Assembly: GCA_964616545.1 (NCBI GenBank)
Contig: CAZTUA010000014.1
Location: forward strand, 1-9,522
Direction of reading: 5' to 3'
DNA length: 9,522 nucleotides
Origin: JAQVEM01 sp964616545
Lineage (GTDB): Bacteria; Actinomycetota; Humimicrobiia; Humimicrobiales; Humimicrobiaceae
In this document: positions 7,429-9,522 of the stretch, one piece after another
Layout of the letters: every line of letters starts with the position of its first letter
Numbering within the stretch: position 1 is the stretch's first letter
Program-made: the position numbers and the translations under genes
Notes under the pieces: model-generated
What the model was told of the DNA's origin: nothing
The model's input: only the letters and a program-made list of their open reading frames with translations
Databases searched by the model: none

Positions 7429-7866
7429 TTAGTATTTATCTATTTCTTTTAGCAGTTTCTCTATTCCTTCTCTGGAAATATTTTTACTGTCAGAGAGAAA
7501 CTTTGAAACCATTCCGCTGGTGCTGTCCTCAAGCAATTTTTCAGAAACTGATTTTATTATCATTTTTGAGAGCTCTTTCTTATTTACCGCAGCTGAATAC
7601 AGATAAGTTTTAGCAGTTTTATCCTGCTTGAGAAGGCCCTTTTCTGCCAGAGTGGTCATTGTCGACATTACTGTCGTGTAGGGAATAAATCCATGTTCCT
7701 TGCTCTCAATTTCTTTTCTTAGCATATCTTCATGCACTTCTCTTACTGTTACTCTACCTTTGTTCCAGATAATTTTCATTATGTCTGCTTCCAGATTGCT
7801 TATGCTGTTGAGGCCGTTTATTCCAATCTCTTCTGACTTTTTCTTAAACTCTGTTTTTTTTGCCAT
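7429..7866 (-). CDS. BlaI/MecI/CopY-family transcriptional repressor
   Basis: A 145-residue DNA-binding repressor of the BlaI/MecI (penicillinase repressor) family, slightly longer than the usual 120-128 because of a lysine-rich N-terminal extension of about 20 residues. The winged-helix domain spans about residues 22-93. The first helix region is SNLEADIMKIIW, the recognition helix follows PYTTVMSTMTTL (62-73), and the wing is KTAKTYLY (83-90). The C-terminal part is a short dimerisation helix bundle. The Asn-Phe site cleaved in staphylococcal BlaI/MecI is not evident, so inactivation may differ. The ATG is supported by AAGGAG at 7881-7876 with 9-nt spacing. The downstream same-strand neighbour is the M56 peptidase, its usual partner. 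It probably represses its own operon through the dyads at 7921-7957. Confidence 0.92.
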   Translation of the reverse strand: MAKKTEFKKKSEEIGINGLNSISNLEADIMKIIWNKGRVTVREVHEDMLRKEIESKEHGFIPYTTVMSTMTTLAEKGLLKQDKTAKTYLYSAAVNKKELSKMIIKSVSEKLLEDSTSGMVSKFLSDSKNISREGIEKLLKEIDKY

Positions 7867-7895
7867 GTCTTTTCGCTCCTTTTTTTTAATACTTT

Positions 7896-7915
7896 TATCA
7901 ATAAAATAATTGATA
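7896..7915 (-). repeat. Inverted repeat in the blaI-type leader
   Basis: TATCAAT (7896-7902) and ATTGATA (7909-7915) are perfect 7-bp arms around a 6-nt spacer. They lie about 15 nt upstream of the ribosome binding site of the BlaI-type gene. It could be a second operator half or a leader hairpin. The stem is nearly all A-T, so a protein-binding site is the more likely reading. Confidence 0.4.
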
Positions 7916-7920
7916 TTTCT

Positions 7921-7965
7921 ACTTAAAGTCTGAAATACTTTATACTATTTCAAAGTAAAAATCAA
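7921..7965 (-). promoter_or_regulatory. Probable operator/promoter of the BlaI-type operon
   Basis: Two overlapping dyads are visible: TGAAATA-N8-TATTTCA (7931-7952) and TACTTT-N10-AAAGTA (7936-7957). A short palindrome ACTT-A-AAGT (7921-7929) adjoins them. On the minus strand TATAAA (7944-7939) sits inside the dyad, and TTGATT (7965-7960) lies 15 nt upstream, a poor but possible promoter pair. BlaI-family repressors bind dyads of this size over their own promoter, so autoregulation is likely. The dyads are seen directly; the promoter call is weak. Confidence 0.45.
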
Positions 7966-7980
7966 ATTAACTTATAAAAT

Positions 7981-7999
7981 TATATTGCATGGCAATATA
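7981..7999. promoter_or_regulatory. Perfect 19-bp dyad in the divergent intergenic region
   Basis: TATATTGC (7981-7988), ATG and GCAATATA (7992-7999) form perfect 8-bp arms around a 3-bp centre. It lies between the two divergent regulator genes and upstream of the BlaI-type promoter region. The odd-length, tightly spaced symmetry is typical of a dimeric regulator's binding site. The binder is unknown. Confidence 0.45.
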
Positions 8000-8133
8000 T
8001 GGATAATTTCTTAGCATATTCTAAAAATAAGTAGTAAGAAATATATTATAATTTAATAATATTTTAAATGTATATATAATATATTAACATAAAATGAGTA
8101 GGAAATAAATCTGTTTTTCTATAAAAAATTTTT

Positions 8134-8147
8134 TAGTACCTGTACTA
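8134..8147. promoter_or_regulatory. Dyad TAGTAC-CT-GTACTA upstream of the GntR promoter
   Basis: Perfect 6-bp arms TAGTAC (8134-8139) and GTACTA (8142-8147) flank a 2-bp centre, about 60 bp upstream of the -35 box of the GntR-type gene. The GT...AC core is of the kind GntR/HutC proteins use, so this may be an upstream operator. That assignment is inference. An A6/T6 tract lies immediately before it. Confidence 0.4.
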
Positions 8148-8180
8148 TTCAGTTTTAAAAGCCCGGTTTAAGGTTAACAA

Positions 8181-8200
8181 TCTAAAATAATCTAAAATAA
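8181..8200 (+). repeat. Tandem 10-bp direct repeat adjoining the -35 box
   Basis: TCTAAAATAA occurs twice back to back, ending four bases before TTGACA. One-helical-turn spacing next to the -35 box suggests an UP-like A-tract element or an activator site. A chance duplication in AT-rich DNA is also possible. Confidence 0.4.
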
Positions 8201-8204
8201 ACTA

Positions 8205-8234
8205 TTGACATTATTATAGTGATATAAGTATAAT
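8205..8234 (+). promoter_or_regulatory. Sigma-A-type promoter of the GntR-family gene
   Basis: A perfect -35 TTGACA (8205-8210) and a perfect -10 TATAAT (8229-8234) are separated by 18 bp. The start point is expected near 8241, giving a leader of about 33 nt before the TTG start. This is the best promoter match in the window. Confidence 0.8.
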
Positions 8235-8239
8235 ATATT

Positions 8240-8261
8240 TGTAATTACAGGATAACAGGAT
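8240..8261 (+). promoter_or_regulatory. Putative operator at the transcription start of the GntR-family gene
   Basis: TGTAATTACA (8240-8249) is a perfect 10-bp palindrome with the GT-N4-AC layout of HutC-subfamily operators, and lies on the predicted start point. It overlaps a direct repeat ACAGGAT (8247-8253 and 8255-8261). A repressor bound here would block transcription, so GntR autoregulation is the simplest reading. Confidence 0.45.
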
Positions 8262-8273
8262 TAAGGGGTTATT

Positions 8274-9110
8274 TTGGAAGAACAAATCAGGCTAAGCAAA
8301 GATAAATTCATAGACCACTCAAGTCCGCTACCATATTATTTCCAGTTAAAAGAATTGTTGATTAGTGATATAAAAAATGGGAAGTTAAAAGAAGGAGAGC
8401 AGATTCCCTCTGAGTTTAGATTATGCGAACATTTTAAAGTCAGCCGTACTGTGGTGCGCCAGGCTATAAGCAGTCTTGTCCAGAGTGGATATTTAAACAG
8501 GAAAAAGGGAAGAGGGACATTTGTAACTAAACCAAAGATAACGGAAAACCTCTTCCAGAATCTTACTGGAACTTATGAAGATATGGTATCAAGAGGGATG
8601 AAGCTTAACACAAAAGTACTGGAAAAAAATAAGATAGAAGCAGGAATTAACATGATGGGGAGACTTGAGCTGGAACAGGGTGAAAACGTAATAAAAATAA
8701 AAAGATTGCGTTATATTAATAATGAACCGTTTGCTCTTGTAACAACTTATGTTCCTTATAAAATTTGCCCGCAGCTGTTTGATGAAGATTTAACTGATAG
8801 ATCGCTTTATGGTTTACTTGAGAATAAGTATTCTTTAAGAATTGCTAACGGGCGGCGTTCTCTTGAAGCAGTATCAGCGAAGAAAAAAGAAGCTGATTTA
8901 CTCGGGGTTAAAATCGGAGCACCTCTGATGCTCCTTAACAGTATAAGTTACCTGGAAGATGGCCGTCCGATAGAGTATTTTAGCGCTCTTCACCGGGGGG
9001 ACCGTAGCAGATTTGTTGTATCTCTTATCCGTGTCAGGAACCGTTCCACAAAGCTAATAGACGACAGGTTTATCTCGAACCTCCGGGAGACGGGTATAGA
9101 AAAATTCTAA
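8274..9110 (+). CDS. GntR-family transcriptional regulator, HutC/UTRA type
   Basis: A 278-residue cytoplasmic DNA-binding protein. The N-terminal winged helix-turn-helix spans about residues 18-85, with the family motif GEQIPSEFRLCEHFKVSRTV (41-60) and the wing KGRGTFV (78-84). The UTRA effector domain follows at about 93-255, with RLRYINNEPFALVTTYVP and DGRPIEYFSALHRGDRSRF recognisable. Such domains usually bind sugar phosphates, amino-acid derivatives or similar small ligands; the ligand cannot be told here. It is longer than the usual 235-250 residues through a 15-residue N-terminal and about 20-residue C-terminal extension. The start is TTG 8274, supported by AAGGGG at 8263-8268 and a perfect promoter just upstream. 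It is divergent from the BlaI-type operon. Genes it might control would be expected downstream, where an insertion sequence now lies. Confidence 0.93.
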   Translation: MEEQIRLSKDKFIDHSSPLPYYFQLKELLISDIKNGKLKEGEQIPSEFRLCEHFKVSRTVVRQAISSLVQSGYLNRKKGRGTFVTKPKITENLFQNLTGTYEDMVSRGMKLNTKVLEKNKIEAGINMMGRLELEQGENVIKIKRLRYINNEPFALVTTYVPYKICPQLFDEDLTDRSLYGLLENKYSLRIANGRRSLEAVSAKKKEADLLGVKIGAPLMLLNSISYLEDGRPIEYFSALHRGDRSRFVVSLIRVRNRSTKLIDDRFISNLRETGIEKF

Positions 9111-9132
9111 TTACACAGGTAATGTTATTTTT
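9110..9132 (+). terminator. Weak terminator-like hairpin after the GntR-family gene
   Basis: ATTAC (9110-9114) and GTAAT (9119-9123) form a 5-bp stem with a 4-nt loop, followed by GTTA and five T (9128-9132). It starts on the last base of the stop codon. The short A-U stem makes efficient termination doubtful. Confidence 0.35.
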
Positions 9133-9137
9133 GTTAA

Positions 9138-9166
9138 TTGACTGTTTGTTTTTAAAAAAATTTATA
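9138..9166 (+). promoter_or_regulatory. Possible promoter downstream of the GntR-family gene
   Basis: TTGACT (9138-9143) and TTTATA (9161-9166) are 17 bp apart. The pair would start a transcript near 9173 that carries both Shine-Dalgarno-like sites at 9248-9252 and 9289-9294. The -10 is imperfect and the region is very AT-rich, so confidence is moderate. Confidence 0.4.
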
Positions 9167-9261
9167 TAAATAAAAAGGCTTTTAATGCCGGTATTTTAGC
9201 GATGTGAATATAAAAGGATTATAAACTACTTATATTAAATTCAGGAAGGGGGTGTCAATTA

Positions 9262-9297
9262 ATTAATATTTTTGAAGATAATAATTTGAGGAGGTGA
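9262..9297 (+). other. Possible 11-codon leader frame with ATT start behind a G-rich SD
   Basis: GGAAGGGGG (9244-9252) is a strong ribosome-binding-like sequence, but no ATG, GTG or TTG frame of any length follows at normal spacing. The frame from ATT 9262 reads MNIFEDNNLRR and stops at TGA 9295-9297. Its last codons are the next Shine-Dalgarno sequence, an arrangement suited to translational coupling. Non-coding is quite possible. Confidence 0.25.
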
Positions 9298-9299
9298 TA
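9289..9299 (+). promoter_or_regulatory. Near-perfect Shine-Dalgarno sequence without a conventional start codon
   Basis: AGGAGGTGAT (9289-9298) is an exact complement of the 16S 3' end. The codon at ideal spacing (9 nt after AGGAGG) is ATA 9304. A GTG (9294-9296) lies within the SD itself, as at folD, and would give a 20-codon frame. A site this strong suggests a translated gene begins here. Confidence 0.5.
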
Positions 9300-9303
9300 G
9301 AAA

Positions 9304-9360
9304 ATAAAAAATATAAAAAGAGAGATTTATCAGCTTTTGCACAACGACCAAATTGATTAA
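9304..9360 (+). pseudogene. Possible 18-codon frame or gene remnant starting at ATA
   Basis: From ATA 9304 the frame reads MKNIKREIYQLLHNDQID and stops at TAA 9358-9360. It looks like the first helix of a small DNA-binding protein, but is too short to assign. The same frame is then open again into the insertion sequence at 9427, to TAA at 9448-9450. This could be the decayed 5' end of a gene interrupted by the element, a leader peptide, or non-coding. The ribosome-binding site is strong; the coding claim is weak. Confidence 0.25.
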
Positions 9361-9375
9361 AAGCAAACAAATCTC
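9322..9375. repeat. Inverted repeat GAGATTT / AAATCTC
   Basis: Perfect 7-bp arms at 9322-9328 and 9369-9375 are separated by 40 nt. They enclose most of the small frame starting at 9304. The spacing is long for a terminator or operator, so the meaning is unclear. Confidence 0.25.
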
Positions 9376-9426
9376 GTTCGTTATTGTATTAGAATTTGTA
9401 TAAAAAGTAAACAGGAGATGCGCAAA

Positions 9427-9522
9427 GATACCGTCAAGTCTTTTGTGTAAATTCTTTTACTGGCTTATCCTTCCATACTTTATTTAAATGGGACATGACC
9501 CCATAGATAATTCTTGAGCAAC
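9427..9522. mobile_element. Terminus of an IS256-family-like insertion sequence (runs off the window)
   Basis: From 9427 the sequence begins GATACCGTC and continues to TTGTGTAAA (9443-9451), the layout I recall for IS256-type terminal inverted repeats (GATA..GTC, then TTGTGTAAA). The rest of the element is outside the window, so orientation is not certain. On the minus strand a 28-codon frame is open from the window edge to TGA 9436-9434 and could be the transposase C-terminus, but I do not recognise it as such. The 8 bp before the element, TGCGCAAA (9419-9426), would be the target duplication if the boundary is right. Confidence 0.55.

Noticed and set aside
6168..7866. Beta-lactam resistance operon
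   Set aside because: No beta-lactamase or penicillin-binding protein is present and the M56 protein has no sensor domain.
7981..8200. CRISPR array or replication origin in the AT-rich intergenic region
   Set aside because: There are no regularly spaced repeats with unique spacers and no cluster of DnaA boxes; only single dyads and one tandem 10-bp repeat.
9434..9520. Transposase C-terminus on the minus strand
   Set aside because: The 28-codon frame ends inside the terminal repeat and lacks a C-terminal pattern I know from IS256 transposases; kept only as a remark under the mobile element.

Overview
The window looks like chromosome of an anaerobic bacterium that uses the Wood-Ljungdahl (reductive acetyl-CoA) pathway. 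The AGA/AGG- and ATA-rich codon use, purine-rich Shine-Dalgarno sites, BlaI/BlaR-type pair, GntR/UTRA regulator and IS256-type insertion end fit a low-to-medium GC Clostridia-like or other Gram-positive-type acetogen. The species cannot be fixed from the sequence.

Layout. (1) Positions 1-6089, + strand, hold four co-directional Wood-Ljungdahl genes: acsB (5' end outside the window), acsC, fhs and folD. Fhs and FolD carry formate to methylene-tetrahydrofolate in the methyl branch. AcsC is the large subunit of the corrinoid protein that delivers the methyl group, and AcsB joins methyl, CO and CoA into acetyl-CoA. FolD is of the bifunctional type, so no separate cyclohydrolase is needed. CO dehydrogenase, acsD, acsE and metF are not in view. 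(2) Positions 6168-7866, - strand, convergent with folD, hold a BlaI/MecI-type repressor followed by a BlaR1/MecR1-like M56 membrane metallopeptidase that lacks the penicillin-sensor domain. The 193-nt gap between them has a chain of mutually exclusive GC-rich pairings that resembles an attenuator. (3) Positions 7867-8273 are a very AT-rich divergent intergenic region with several perfect dyads, a tandem 10-bp repeat and a good sigma-A-type promoter. (4) Positions 8274-9110, + strand, hold a GntR-family regulator of the HutC/UTRA type. (5) Positions 9111-9426 contain no ordinary gene. They hold a weak hairpin, a promoter-like pair and two strong Shine-Dalgarno sequences without an ATG/GTG/TTG at normal spacing; each precedes a tiny frame that could start at ATT or ATA. 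(6) From about 9427 to the end lies the terminus of an IS256-family-like insertion sequence.

The most unusual signals are the start of folD, where an ideal Shine-Dalgarno site is followed by ATA exactly where the family normally begins; the similar ATA context at 9304 next to the IS end; the attenuator-like leader of the sensor-less BlaR; and the cluster of dyads between the two divergent regulators.
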